From the NCBI GenBank assembly GCA_029204225.1, contig CM055111.1, positions 5,477,139 through 5,541,138 of the forward strand: a DNA stretch of 64,000 nt, read 5' to 3'. The translations under genes were made by a program, and so were the position numbers. The DNA comes from Diphasiastrum complanatum. Lineage: Eukaryota > Streptophyta > Lycopodiopsida > Lycopodiales > Lycopodiaceae. Positions 20,736-31,612 of this stretch are shown here, in pieces. Numbering within the stretch: position 1 is the first letter of the stretch; each line of letters opens with the position of its first letter. The notes under the pieces were generated by a model. It was not told the DNA's origin. It saw nothing but the letters and a program-made list of their open reading frames with translations, and made no database searches.

Positions 20736-21460
20736 TGAGTATCAAACCTAATCAAACCAGCCCATTTGAGTTCAAACCAAACCTCAATGAGCTCACCAAT
20801 GAGATCTTCCTTGCCTTTAAGAAATTGCCACTTGAGTTGCTCCATGTAGTCTTCTTCATCCAAACTTTTGCCATCTTGATCTTGCATGAACACTCCACCA
20901 CAATCATAGCATCCTTTGAGTTGATGAAGAGATGTAAGATCCATGCCTTGGATCTTCCAAAGAGTCACTCTTCCTTTGCCCTTTCCTTCACAAGACTCCC
21001 TCTTAATGATCACACCACAAAAGTTAGCAATCTCCCTCTTGATAGTTGCATCATAAGAAATGGAAGAATCTCAAACATGAGAAGCCATGAAAAGAATACA
21101 TAGTACCTTCAACATAAGAATGATTGAAGTACTTCTTCTTTTCAAACCTGGACTTCTAATCAATGATATAGGTAATGATAATGAACCCTCACTATCATTC
21201 ACAAAAGCATCATTCAAAGTACATCCTACTTTGAACACTTAACATTCATCTCTCTCTTTTGACTTGATATCTTCCTCACCAAGATCCAAAACAATCATAG
21301 ATTCACCAAAAGTTGCCAAGTTAGCACAACAATTTAATGCATGAAAAAATGCAGTTTCTCCTTCAATATACCTCACTTTGAATGCCAAGAACTCTCCATA
21401 GGGTCTACCAATCCACTAGAGCTCACTTGCATCACAATCTACACTTGAATAGCTCTCCAT
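20714..21460 (-). pseudogene. Unrecognised 249-codon pseudogene
   Basis: From an ATG at 21460 one minus-strand frame runs to 20714 with only three internal stops (TAG near 21416, TAA near 21240, TGA near 21083). It reads WIGRPYGEFLAFKVRYIEGE, AFFHALNCCANLATFGESM, then REIANFCGVIIKRESCEGKG and LTSLHQLKGCYDCGGVF. It has mixed, protein-like composition and is not repetitive. I cannot assign a family. It lies between a gypsy gag and a copia piece, so it may be a captured host gene fragment or a domain of an unrecognised transposon. Confidence 0.5.
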
Positions 21461-21614
21461 ACATATACAACATGGATGGGAAAGAAGTTTTGTAGGTTAC
21501 CCACCACTCAAGAATTCTTCAACACTTCACATGTGCTGTTGCAATAGGTCGTACAGGTCAAAAATCCATAGAATAAGTACATCAATTAATGATGAAAAGA
21601 GTGGAACCTATGTC

Positions 21615-22050
21615 TTTCTACTAATAGGAATGCAAGGCTTGATGGTGTTCTTTACACTTCTTCACTTTCAAGGAATTTGCTAAGTGTTGGGCAAATGTTA
21701 ATGAAAGGGTACAAGACAAAGTTTGTTGGAGATGTTTGCTTCATTACTAAAGGAGATGTCTGGATTGCTAGGGGCGATAGACAAGGTAGACTTTACAGGC
21801 TTGATGCATTTGTTATGTCCAACAAGAGGAATGAAATGGATGTTGGTGGTTCTCTCAACTTTCAAAAGTCAATTCCTAGCATCAATAAGATTGGTAGATC
21901 TTATGCAAAGTCTAAAGAGCTTTCTTATGCTAGATCTAGGTTAAGATCTAATGAGCTTCTTGGAGATAGTCCTACACAAGAGAGACTCGAATTCTACAGT
22001 GGAGTTGCATGGAAAGTCCACTTAACTGAACTAATTCACTTACTAGAGAT
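21615..22050 (+). pseudogene. Copia GAG-pre-integrase fragment
   Basis: The plus strand reads LYTSSLSRNLLSVGQMLMKG, KTKFVGDVCFITKGD and DRQGRLYRLDAFV, the copia segment between protease and integrase. Compare 58790-58970 and the minus-strand copies at 43900-44100 and 3640-3812. After about 21830 the frame stays open to 22110 but is no longer recognisable. The integrase core is absent. Confidence 0.65.
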
Positions 22051-22054
22051 CCAC

Positions 22055-22220
22055 CTGTGTAATTGCATGCATGGATGTTGCATGTACTGCATGTCAACTC
22101 ATAAAACTGCCTAAACATGTGTAGATCACATAAACTACTTTGCATGTTGCATGCACTGATTGCATGTGGCTTGCATGCATACAAAAGGACATTGCATGCT
22201 AACTAAACAATTGCATGTCA
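22055..22220. repeat. TGCATG-rich cluster
   Basis: About ten GCATG words in 165 bases, many as TTGCATG(C/T). It has no coding content. TGCATG/GCATGC is self-complementary, so the cluster has many small palindromes. Confidence 0.6.
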
Positions 22221-22281
22221 TCAAAATTGAATCTACCTAACTCAAATCCGACCTATACTAGAAGGTTATGTGCTCAATTTG

Positions 22282-22690
22282 TGAAAGTACTGTACTTTAG
22301 GACCATAAATGGATCTACAAAAGATCCACAAGAGTGATTGGATGCTTGCTTAACAATCTATCAAAAAACTAGACACAAGAAAGTTGATCTAGATTGGCAA
22401 TTTGACAAACAACAAGCATTAACAATCAAAAGCATTGATAAACATTGAAATCCAAGCCCACACGTGTGTACTACAGGCTGTAGTACGGCCTTCAACTTGA
22501 GAAGCAAGTAGAAATTGATTTGGTTTCATTTGGATCACAAAAACTCAATGTACATAGTGAACTAGCCTGAGATTGCCAATGAGCTCCAAAAGTTTTCTAT
22601 CTTCTCACTATGGGAGCTTGGAATACATAGCAAATTCAACTTCCTTCTTGAAGTTAGGTGTAAAATTCTTTTCACTGTTATATGAAGTTG
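22282..22690 (-). mobile_element. Copia LTR, family C1, minus, truncated
   Basis: The inverse complement matches C1: it ends CCTAAAGTACAGTACTTTCA, carries CACACGTGTG (22459-22468) and the CTCACTATGG..CTTGG block, and loses similarity near 22690, about 100 bases short of the C1 start. The base to its left does not show a primer site, so it is a 3' or solo LTR. Confidence 0.75.
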
Positions 22691-22763
22691 CTCTTGAGGG
22701 TTTAATCTAGGTCAATTAACTTAACACAAACTCAATCTAATGGTGCTAAAAAAAGCACAATGG

Positions 22764-22788
22764 GAACTCACATGTTTCATGTGAGTTC
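22764..22788. repeat. Perfect hairpin
   Basis: GAACTCACATG, loop TTT, CATGTGAGTTC: 11 perfect base pairs. It is isolated in noncoding DNA between the C1 LTR and AT-rich sequence. Confidence 0.8.
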
Positions 22789-22799
22789 TAATTTGGGCC

Positions 22800-24300
22800 T
22801 TTTTAGATTTTTATTGGCAACTTGACTTATGGCCTCTAATGTCATTTTAGAGTTTTAGGCCCCTAGTCACTTATTCCTAGAACCAACTAGCGTGCTCATT
22901 GTGTTGGGCTTATACACGTAGGAAACCAGTGCCCTCGCACTTATTACTCTAACTGTATAGTGTACTATGGCGGGGCTCACTTGGTAAGCTTAGCCTCATA
23001 GTTCTTTTAGTGGCAGGACCCCTAAGTGTCCAACACTTGTTAAAACATGACATGTCCTTGCTACATGAGTTCAAAAACACTTATTTTTTTCAACATTCTA
23101 AATTGCTATCTTTTTTGTTTTTTTTTTCCAACTATTTGAATGGTTCTTTATGTTTGACATATTGTCCATCAAAGCTTCTCATGATCTTTCAAATCACTTT
23201 ATTTTTTAGATTCACATAAATGTGCTAAAACTATAGGCACAAGAGTAAATAAAGCAACATGAATTGCTATGAGATTATTTTAGAAGAAAATTACGCCCAA
23301 AAAATTTCCCATGCAGAGTCACATGTTATGATGCACAAGAATCTAGTATATGCCATCCTCCCAGAAATTTATGTGCAATCAGTAGCAAAATCTAAACTGA
23401 GATTTTTATTCCACACTGTCATCGCAACATGATGACTATACTATTCATCCAAATCTTGATAATTCGGAGACTTAAATTGAATTCTAGGTAGTTTTCTAGT
23501 TTAAAGGTACAAAATTTTTACCCTTGGATAGGCATAGCTATGATAGACATTATTTGAGTGAAAGTACGAAGCTGCACAAAACTTTCACCTAATATTCTTG
23601 GAGTTTGTAATAGAACAGATGACGTGGAATTTTTTGGAGCAGGAGAGCTTCAAAATCCCTAAGGGCTGGTCTTGGTAAACACAAATAACTTGTAGGCATT
23701 GATAAGAAGCATTAAGCCTTTGTATAAGCAATAATTTCTCATATTATAGCACTGGAAAAAATTTAATGTAATATTGGAAGCAATGCTTTCCTTTTCACAA
23801 TCTTGTGGGAGGGTTTTTGGTACAATAAATCCAAGGCAACAATCACACTAATTCCTATAACTTTGAAAACTATAATTCTATTGATGCATTCCAAACAAGG
23901 TAGTAGGATATTTGACGAGATTGCTTGATAGTGATAGCTAACTTATCAATTGTATCATTAGCACAACATACACATTCTTTTTAAAGTTTGTGCATGCTCA
24001 TATTAAAAAGCTTATTTTGCCTATTTATCATGTTGTAATACTCTTATACTTAGTCCACCAATGGGAAGTCACTCTTGACTAAAAAGGCTTTGAAGTCAAA
24101 TGATTTTTTGCACTCTTTGTACTTGCACGTGTGGGACTGATGTGGCAAGGTGATGTGCAATCATCTCAAAAACGTGCCTACCCTCTGCACTATGCTTTAC
24201 AATGACCAATTTTGTGCACTATAGCGGCCGTCTGAAGTTTTGCTATTTTGTGGGCAAAACTTGCTAAAAATTCAAAAATGTTTTGATGTATGTTTGTTTT
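22800..24300. other. Noncoding stretch, no element recognised
   Basis: AT-rich with no open frame longer than about 70 codons and no LTR or terminal repeat noticed. It may be old transposon debris past recognition. Confidence 0.5.
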
Positions 24301-24330
24301 TTTCTAATTTAAATGCTCCCAAACAATATC

Positions 24331-24660
24331 TTAATCAGATACTGTGCTGAAGGGAAGATGTCGCCAATGTGGAATGTCTATGCCATGGGTATATGTGGTT
24401 TGAAGAAGGGTGTGATGTCTGCAACTGTATAGACAGAGGCTGATGCCATAGTATATTGGGTAGATCATCTTTTGGCCCTTGTATGTTGTGAAGGTACAAG
24501 GCCGGGCCGCATGACAGTGTGCTTGCAAAATATCTGCCTCATCCTTGGAATCACTGACCGATGCGTCTTCATGGGGATGATGAATCAAAAAGAAGGAAGT
24601 GATAGTAGGCTGAAGCAGCGCATGTCCACTAGAGTACATGGTATCACAGTGTGTGTCCAC
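24331..24660 (-). CDS. Hypothetical ORF, possible LINE debris
   Basis: 110 open codons, rich in His, Cys and Tyr, including HHPHEDASVSDSKDEADIL. No domain is recognised. It lies just downstream (on the minus strand) of a LINE zinc-finger fragment. It may be chance or 3' LINE sequence. Confidence 0.2.
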   Translation of the reverse strand: MDTHCDTMYSSGHALLQPTITSFFLIHHPHEDASVSDSKDEADILQAHCHAARPCTFTTYKGQKMIYPIYYGISLCLYSCRHHTLLQTTYTHGIDIPHWRHLPFSTVSD

Positions 24661-24699
24661 TAGATGGATATGGTATCACAGTGGGCTCTCCCTTCAATG

Positions 24700-24960
24700 A
24701 ACATCTCTCTGATCGTCAAAGCGTCACATCTCTCATCTGCATAAGGAAGTAAGGAGTGCAAGTTCGATCTGCTCACAGTTTAGACAATAGTATCTACCAC
24801 GAACACTGGAAAATAAAATGCTCCTCAGTCTCAGGTACCCTTATAGAGCAAATTTCACAAATCCTGTCCTCTCATAATAGTTCCTGAAAGTGTCCTATCT
24901 TTATATTTAGAGGACACTCTAACTGACCCAAAGAAATCCGTAGGCCTGTCAGACTGTGTG
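24700..24960 (-). pseudogene. LINE 3' fragment with zinc-finger region
   Basis: Minus-strand frames with stops read LRISLGQLECPLN, then ICEIC-like cysteines, ETEEHFIF-like residues and VRGRYYCLN. The order (LGQLR, C..C, E.EHF.F.C, RGRYYCL) repeats that of the neighbouring LINE end at 25285-25930. It is therefore a second, older copy of the same LINE 3' end. Confidence 0.5.

Positions 24961-24965
<5 letters not shown>

Positions 24966-25037
<72 letters not shown>
24966..25037. repeat. (GA)n microsatellite
   Basis: About 36 GA units. On the minus strand it follows AATAAAGCTTTCTTTC at the end of the LINE, so the TC run may have grown from the LINE tail. Confidence 0.95.
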
Positions 25038-25039
<2 letters not shown>

Positions 25040-25041
<2 letters not shown>

Positions 25042-25930
25042 AAGCTTTATTAACGTCTTTTGGGCACCCGTGGGTGCATAAGACCAAAAAGAAAATATGT
25101 ACAAGCAACAGTGGGATCATCATCCATAGGAGGACGTGGCCGTAAAATGCTATAAACTAGCTACGAATGAAAGTAGAACAAAGCATAAGTGAAATAAACC
25201 CACAACCCGAGCCAGGTATAATAGAAGAACTACAGAAAAAGTACCAATGCCCACAACCCGGGCCAGGTGGAGAATAAGTACATATCAGCGAAAGTAAGTG
25301 TGAAGTGTTCGCCGAGTGGACCATACAGTGGGCCCCGATGGAGGCGAGTGCCGACTACATCTGGGCTTTTTCCGCGGTGGCACAGCGATAGGAATCTCAT
25401 CATCGGAGTCATCAGCACGTGCTCGAGTCCGAAAGAAGCCAATGAGAAGCAGCTGCCGGGAGTCTAACCCCAGGTGATCTAGTACAGGCAGATGAGACTG
25501 ACGGAGAGTAAGCATCTCACGAACAAGAAGTCCCAAGCAGCGAGCATCCGGATAGGAGACAAAACCGCGAAGTGTATGCAGGCCATCGCGAAAGAGACAA
25601 TAATACCTCCCCCGTATCTCATAATACAACGGACATCTGAGGAGGAAATGGGCTTCATCTTCCACCTCTTGTAACGAGCACAAGCGACATAGACGACACT
25701 CCGGGGGGATAACCCATGCACGACCGACCTCAATAGCAAGCTGATGAGAGGAAATGCGCAACTGCCCAAGACGATAGCGCAGGCCGTGTAATAGGGGCTG
25801 TGAGAGATAAAGCGACAACAATGGCAAACCAGAAGGATCCAGAGAGAGGAAGTGTGTCTGGTAATAGCTCAGTCGAATACGGGAAGATGGGAGGGAGCTC
25901 CAAGTCTGCTGCATATATCGACGGAATCCC
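25040..25930 (-). pseudogene. LINE 3' part: post-RT and zinc-finger domain
   Basis: An open minus-strand frame (to 25285). It includes LRYRLGQLRISSHQLAIEVG, then PPECRLCRLCSLQEVEDEAH and FLLRCPLYYEIRGRYY, a zf-RVT-like C..C..H..C module after the reverse transcriptase of some non-LTR elements. It ends with an arginine-rich PPRKKPR tail. The 3' flank reads TTAATAAAG at about 25055, a possible poly(A) signal. At about 25930 it meets, head to head, the plus-strand RT of what seems to be the same LINE type. Confidence 0.65.
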
Positions 25931-26671
25931 CTCCGCTCTTTGCACTTTATATTGATGATCTTGAGCGCCTCATTCGTGAAGAAGGTGGAGATGGTTGCCC
26001 ACTGGCTCATTTGCTCATCCCCATTCTGCTTTATGCTGATGACATTGTCCTGCTTTCTTCCTCACCAGAAGGGTTGCAGTGTCACTTACAGGTCTTACAT
26101 CAGTTTTGTGTTGCTTGCTGTTAACTTAAAAAAGACGAAGATCATGATTTTCAACACCAATCGACAAAGCCTTCACAATTATCAATTCTTCTATGACGGC
26201 CAGGAAGTTGACATTGTTGCCTCTTATACTTACTTGGGAGTCCTGTTTATTGCGCCCCTTTTTGGTTTCCGCCAGGCTGCATTTGCGCACATTTCCTTCC
26301 TCCGGTCTTTCAGCATTGGTCCAGTTCGAGCGTGGTTGTACAATGAATCATATTTTTGATCCCGCTACTAGATGCCAGTTGTTTCACACACGGGTGGTTC
26401 CAGCAGTGATGTATGCCTCCGAGATTTGGTTGCCAGGACTTTCTCTCCGGGAGGCATTTCCCGCATTCAAGCCACTATGTTGGGTCGCATGATACGTGCC
26501 AAGACTACCACCCCTCATGATAACCTATGTGATGAGTTTGCTACTCCTCCGATCATCCTTAAGGGCTTTTTCCGCCTTATTCTTTTTCTTCCGCGGATTC
26601 AAGAGATTCGTGCATCTCACCTGGATAGATACATAGTTGCTGCGGTTACTTCTTCACGTGTCCTAGCTAAT
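25925..26671 (+). pseudogene. LINE reverse transcriptase, inverted relative to its 3' part
   Basis: Plus-strand frames read PPLFALYIDDLERLIREEGG, LLYADDIVLLSSSPEGL (the catalytic YADD box), VNLKKTKIMIFN, SYTYLGVLF, then LFHTRVVPAVMYASEIWLPG and TPPIILKGFFRL. This is the palm and thumb of a non-LTR reverse transcriptase. Frameshifts lie near 26120 and 26350. It joins 18S rRNA sequence at 26672 without its own 3' end, and at its left it abuts the antisense zinc-finger part. Confidence 0.75.
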
Positions 26672-26913
26672 TTCTTAGTTGGTGGAGTGATTTGTCTGGT
26701 TAATTCCGTTAACGAACGAGACCTCAGCCTGCTAACTAGTTACACGAAGAATCTTCTTGGTGGCCAACTTCTTAGAGGGACTATTCGCGCCCAGCGAATG
26801 GAAGTTTGAGGCAATATCAGGTCTGTGATGCCCTTAGATGTTCTGGGCCGCACGTGCGCTACACTGATGAATTCAACGAGTTTATGACCTGGGCCGATAG
26901 GCCTGGGTAATCT

Positions 26914-26952
<39 letters not shown>

Positions 26953-26983
26953 ATTGATCTTCAACGAGGAATTCCTAGTAAGT

Positions 26984-27057
<74 letters not shown>

Positions 27058-27126
27058 CCCGGTGAAGTTTTCGGATTGCGACGACGCCGGCGGTTCGCCG
27101 CTGGTGACGTTGTGAGAAGTTCATTA

Positions 27127-27195
<69 letters not shown>

Positions 27196-27196
27196 G
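26672..27196 (+). rRNA. 18S rRNA, 3' terminal 525 bases
   Basis: It begins TCTTAGTTGGTGGAGTGATT and contains the universal words GTTAATTCCGTTAACG, CAGGTCTGTGATGCCC, TTGTACACACCGCCCGTC and GTAACAAGGTTTCCGTAGG. It ends with GCGGAAGGATCATTG. About the first 1280 bases of the gene are missing. Differences from the usual plant sequence (AATATCAGG, GCACGTGCGC) suggest a decaying copy outside the rDNA array. The lineage signal is land plant, fern-like. Confidence 0.9.
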
Positions 27197-27312
27197 ACAC
27201 ACCGATCGAGCAGACCCGACGAACTGTGGATGTCCAATGAGGAGCCGCATCCGGAGGTGCGGCTGTCGGAGTGCTCCCAGCCTCGCTGGGGGCGCCCCGT
27301 CGGATACGTACC
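27197..27312 (+). other. ITS1 start
   Basis: GC-rich sequence directly after the 18S 3' end, with a CCGCATCCGG/AGGTGCGG hairpin near 27246-27266 and TCCCAGCCTCGCTGGGGGCG. It ends where AT-richer copia sequence begins. No 5.8S rRNA follows. Confidence 0.6.
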
Positions 27313-27334
27313 ATTTAGTACAAATAAGCTACTC

Positions 27335-27825
27335 GAAATGGGAGACGACAAAAATTGCGAGATTTCATGAGGGCTGCAAAGGGAGGAATACATTTCAGCT
27401 AAGCTCAAAGACTTTTGCATAGCACATGAGATTAAGAGGGAGTTTCCTAGTCCTAGGACTCCACAACAGAATGGAGTGGTCGAGAGGAAGAATAGAATCC
27501 TTTGTGAATGTGCCAAGGCAATGAGACTACATGCCAATCTTGCTAAGTATTTTTGGGGGGAAGCTTTAGCATGTGCTAACTATCTTTGTAACAGGTGGAC
27601 AAGTACTTACTTGGATGGTAAGACTCCTTTGAGGTCCTTCACGGTAGAAGGCCGAGTGTCAAGCATTGTAGGATCTTTGGTTGTACTTCTTTTGTCAACA
27701 TCACTCTTGATGATAGAACTAAAGAAGATCCTTCATCAAAGAAGGGTGTGTTTGTTGGCTATAGTGAAGTAAGCAAGGCTTACAAGGTTTACATTCCTTC
27801 AACAAGAAAAGTTCTCGTGAAAAAT
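27335..27825 (+). pseudogene. Copia integrase, C-terminal half
   Basis: Frames read EYISAKLKDFCIAHEIKRE, then PRTPQQNGVVERKNRIL (catalytic Glu region), LAKYFWGEALACANYLCNR, and after a frameshift near 27640 VKHCRIFGCTSFVN and KKGVFVGYSEVSKAYKVY. The first two catalytic aspartates would lie upstream and are replaced by ITS1/18S sequence. The tail runs without features to the C1 LTR at 27987. Confidence 0.8.
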
Positions 27826-27986
27826 TGCCTACATTGGCAAATCTAGCCATGTAGAATATTGTATATCTTGTCAATAGTTTCTGTAAGTCACTTGAATGGC
27901 CAAAGTGCCACTTGTCAATCTACACCTAATTAGGTTACCACGAGTCTAGAGGAGTGGTTGTGTCCATTTGGTAGTGATTCCCCCTT

Positions 27987-28498
27987 TGTAGGATCTAGAC
28001 CTTGATTTATGATGAGATTTGTACCTACCATGCACCTACCAAGCATGACTCTTGGATCTAGACTAGGGTTTTCACTTTAGGGAAAGAAGGTTGAGTCTAC
28101 TTCCTTATTACCTGCTGGATTTTCACCTAACTTTGCAAAGGAAGTGTCTTTCACTATGTATTTCCATTCTCCATAGTGAGAAGATAGAAACTTTTTGGAG
28201 CCTCAAGAGGAAACTCGGATTTTCTCCTATTGTATGATGATAGCTATTGATTCCAATGAAATTCAACATTGGAACACTTTAAACTCTGTCTACAAGCAGT
28301 ACTACAGCCTGATTTTCACACGTGGGGACTCGGATTTCAATTTATGATCAATGCTCTGATTGTCTCTATTTTCTATCAAGCTGCTAAACTAGATCTTGTT
28401 TTCTGTTGACTAGTATCTGATAGATTGTTCAACAAGCACACAATCAACCTTGTGGATCATTCAGAGATCCATTTATGGTCCTTAGTACTGTACTTTCA
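27987..28498 (+). mobile_element. Copia LTR, family C1 (complete, 5' LTR)
   Basis: 512 bases starting TGTAGGATC and ending TACTTTCA. It carries the CCATAGTGAGAAGATAG block and a degraded CACACGTGGGG at 28317. A primer site and leader follow, so this is the 5' LTR of the element whose gag starts at 29136. It is the reference for the other C1 copies in this window. Confidence 0.85.
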
Positions 28499-28501
28499 AC
28501 A

Positions 28502-28514
28502 TGGTATCAGAGCC
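28502..28514 (+). promoter_or_regulatory. Copia primer binding site
   Basis: TGGTATCAGAGCC, three bases after the LTR end. It is complementary to the 3' end of plant initiator tRNA-Met, the usual copia primer. The leader runs from here to the gag ATG at 29136. Confidence 0.85.
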
Positions 28515-29135
28515 AAGTACAAGGCTATTGATCAGTGTTTAAAACTAATCCAGTTTTAGCAGGTTTTTGGTGCAAAAAGCTAGTATTGGAAGGGCGAGCT
28601 GGTATCCTGGAATTGGTGAGGGGAGTTGATCCCAAACTTCTTGTGGATCAAAATCCAAACTGTTCACATGTGTGGGCACCTCTGGACCAGCATTTAAACC
28701 CCCATATTTATTGGATCACTGTAATTTCATCTGGAGTCAGTTTGATGTAATTTTTGGTGCAAATCCTAGGATAAGCTACCAAGATCACTTACCATTAATT
28801 AGTTTCAAAATTGTTTCATGAGAAATAATTATTCTAGGCTGATTTTAGACCTTCTTAAAGTGGAAAATAGGTCTTGAAAGTACATCAAAGTGAAAGAGAG
28901 AGATAGAGTCATTCTATTGTCCAAAAATAGCCAAGATTGGCAAGATTTGCTTGAGAGTAGTTTTCACATCATCTTATCTTCATTCCAGCTTTGTGAGGGA
29001 GTGACAGAACTATGATTACAAGTCCATTTGTTGGATTAGAATTCAACATTTGAGTGAAACACTGCAAGTTAGAAACCTTTGTGAGTTTCAAATTCAAACA
29101 AATCTATATCCTGTGTGTAGAATTTCACTAGTAAG

Positions 29136-29636
29136 ATGGGATCTACTGGAGCATACCTTCTAGAAACTAGTGAGAGGTTAAATTCTACCAATTATGCTAT
29201 TTGGAAAGTGAGGATGGAGTCACTCATGGTGCTTCTAGATCTTTATGAGTTTCTAATTGATGATGAAGATGAACCTCTAGGTGCACAAGAGTTAGCTAAA
29301 TAGAAGAGAAGATCTAGGCTTGCACTTCACTGTGTGAAGATGAATGTAAGCAATGATTTATTGAGATAAGTACCAGCTTGTACTAGTGCTAAAGAGTCTT
29401 GGGAATCTTTAAAATCAATCTATGAGTCTAGAACACTTCGAGGGTTCTCATGCTTAGGAATCAGATTCCACAAAGCATGAAGAGGAGTGATGAGAGTGCA
29501 CGAGTTTATGTGCTCAGAATCAAGTCTCTCAATAGGGAGTTAGCTTCCATTGGAGAGGAGGTTCAAGATGGTGAGCTTGTTCAGATTGTCTTTAATGGTC
29601 TAGGGAGTGACTTTCAAACTTGGTCCAAAGCTTTGC
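29136..29636 (+). pseudogene. Copia gag (N-terminal part)
   Basis: It starts MGSTGAYLLETSERLNSTN and continues AIWKVRMESLMVLLDL, RSRLALHCVKMNVSNDLL, with stops near 29302 and 29368 and a frameshift near 29430. It then reads QSMKRSDESARVYVLRIKSL and NRELASIGEEVQDGELV. It closely matches the minus-strand gag at 45232-44633. At 29636 the frame runs into a second element's end. Gag would form the capsid. Confidence 0.8.
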
Positions 29637-29748
29637 TAAGCCCGCTTAAGTTTCGCTTTGTTTCATTTCGTCTCGTTTTGCTTAGTTTCTTTTTGTTTCG
29701 TTTGGTTTCAGAGCCTGATTGTTGATATATTACATACATTTCCATCAG
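29637..29748 (+). mobile_element. Short LTR end of a second copia
   Basis: A TTTCGTTT-rich stretch of about 110 bases ends just before a primer site at 29749. Probably only the 3' part of an LTR. Its left edge cuts the gag of the previous element. Confidence 0.45.
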
Positions 29749-29760
29749 TGGTATCAGAGC
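29749..29760 (+). promoter_or_regulatory. Copia primer binding site
   Basis: TGGTATCAGAGC, complementary to initiator tRNA-Met. A leader of about 100 bases precedes the gag ATG at 29857. Confidence 0.8.
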
Positions 29761-29856
29761 CTGTCATAGTCTGACATAGCCACAAAGCTATCAGATCCAA
29801 GAGGCTAAGCATTCAAGACAAAGAACCGTCAACAAGTGAGAACACAATTTACAACA

Positions 29857-30775
29857 ATGGCTTCAATAAGCACTATACACTCAAAGATCTATACAATCCT
29901 TGACTTATCAGGATCTAACTTCCTAGCATGGAAGGTTAAGACTTCTCTTATACTAAAGGGACAAGGATTATTTCCCTGGGTAGATAGCACCGAGGAGATT
30001 CCTACAACTATAGGCAAGGAGGTACGCGAATGGAGAGAGAAGAATGACAAGGAAGTAGCCTTGTTATCATCATCCATCAAGGATAGCCTGACTCTTGACC
30101 TGGCTACACTCTTTAAAGCAAAATAGATTTGAGATACTTTACTCACAAGATTTCAGACGAAATCTCGCAGTCAAATTATGCTACTTGAAGATCAGTTGAC
30201 AAATCTACAATGGGATGGCAAAGATCTCACTTCCTTTATCAAAAAGATGAAGGATCTGTTCCTTTCATTAAACAATTCCGGAGCAGAGAATGCAGTATCA
30301 ATAGAGAAGTAGCTTACCTACATGTTAAGAACTTTACCAAGATCCTTCTAGACAACCCGAACGTTGCTAGCAAAGGATCCAACTATGACACTCGAAAAGG
30401 CAGTTGTCGAGATTTGAGAAGAAGTCAAAGCTCGAGAGCACCTTGATCACAAGGATGCTTCTGACCAAGCTCTCTACAACAACAAAGAGAAGATGAAGAA
30501 GCAATTCAAGCCTAAGAGGGAGTCAGACCGAAAGTAGGATTGAGACCAGCAAGCAGAAGGAGCCAGCGAAGGCAAATGGAGGAACAAAGAAAAGTCGAAA
30601 CAACAGAGTTGAGACAAGAAGACGTGCGTGAGATGCAAACGCGAAGGAAATACTGTCGATTCATATTGGGTAAATCCAAAAATTGAGTGTATCCACTGTC
30701 ATAAGAAGGGTCACGCAGCCATGGACTGCCACCAGAAATCAAGAAACAAACAAGCCAAAGAAGGTAGGAGAACAA
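29857..30775 (+). pseudogene. Copia gag with zinc knuckle
   Basis: It starts MASISTIHSKIYTILDLSGS, then NFLAWKVKTSLILKGQGL and EVALLSSSIKDSLTLDLA, a UBN2-type copia gag. Stops follow near 30124 and 30310, with frameshifts later. The zinc knuckle CIHCHKKGHAAMDC (CX2CX4HX4C) is intact at about 30688-30729. It differs clearly from the gag at 29136, so it belongs to another copia lineage. Confidence 0.8.
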
Positions 30776-30815
30776 TAATAGTTCATCCTACGTCAAAGAG
30801 CCAGAGAGCTCGAAG

Positions 30816-31050
30816 ATGAGAGATAAAAGATCGAATCACGAAAATTCGACCACCTTCATCTGTGTAGACATGTGTGCAGTATCAACACCTGACACACATG
30901 AGGTAATCCTTGATTCAGGAGCAACCTCACACTTTGTTACATCAAGGCGGATCATGTCTGACTTCCAAAGTGCAGATCCATCAAGATTTATCACTCTTGG
31001 AGACGGATCAAAGCATCAAATGAATGGTATTGGTTCACTATGGCTCAACA
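30816..31050 (+). pseudogene. Copia protease, cut by a microsatellite
   Basis: Reads STPDTHEVILDSGATSHFVT, with the catalytic DSGA, then RRIMSDFQSADPSRFITLGD and NGIGSLWLN. The frame then enters a pure GA run, which replaces the rest of pol. Confidence 0.8.
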
Positions 31051-31186
<136 letters not shown>

Positions 31187-31410
31187 CACCAAGAAAAAGA
31201 GAAAGAGAGAGGGAGGTGAGAGTCTAATGACAATATATCGGACACCAAGAGCCTACAAAGAAAACTTTTACATTATTAATCAAGAAATGAAAAGGTGGCG
31301 GTTATCTTGAAAAAAGTGGCTATCTTTAAAATGTGCTTAACAAATACAAAGTTGGCTATCTTAAATATGCACTGCCACTTGGAGGTTGGACAGTGACCAG
31401 TGCATGCATG

Positions 31411-31527
31411 CATGGGGAGGAGGGCCATGCATGCTTTTTTCTCATACATGCATCCTCCTCCCCAAGTTTTTAGTTAGAAAAAGCTCATGCATGGGTGAGG
31501 GGAGAAGGATGCATGGGTGCACCCATA
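31411..31527. repeat. Inverted GGGGAGGAGG repeat and palindrome
   Basis: CATGGGGAGGAGGGCCATGC (from 31411) pairs with GCATCCTCCTCCCC (ending about 31464) around a short T-rich loop. Just beyond, ATGGGTGCACCCAT is a perfect 14-base palindrome at about 31513-31526. CATGCATG words surround both. Possibly the remains of a small foldback element. Confidence 0.6.
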
Positions 31528-31552
31528 CACATGCGCAAAAGTGTACATAAGT

Positions 31553-31588
<36 letters not shown>

Positions 31589-31612
31589 ATATATATATAT
31601 ATATATATATAT
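31553..31612. repeat. (AAAT)n and (AT)n microsatellite
   Basis: About nine AAAT units followed by about eleven AT units. Confidence 0.95.

Noticed and set aside
20690-21103. 137-codon plus-strand ORF
   Set aside because: Opposite to the minus-strand pseudogene frame, which explains the coding-like composition better.
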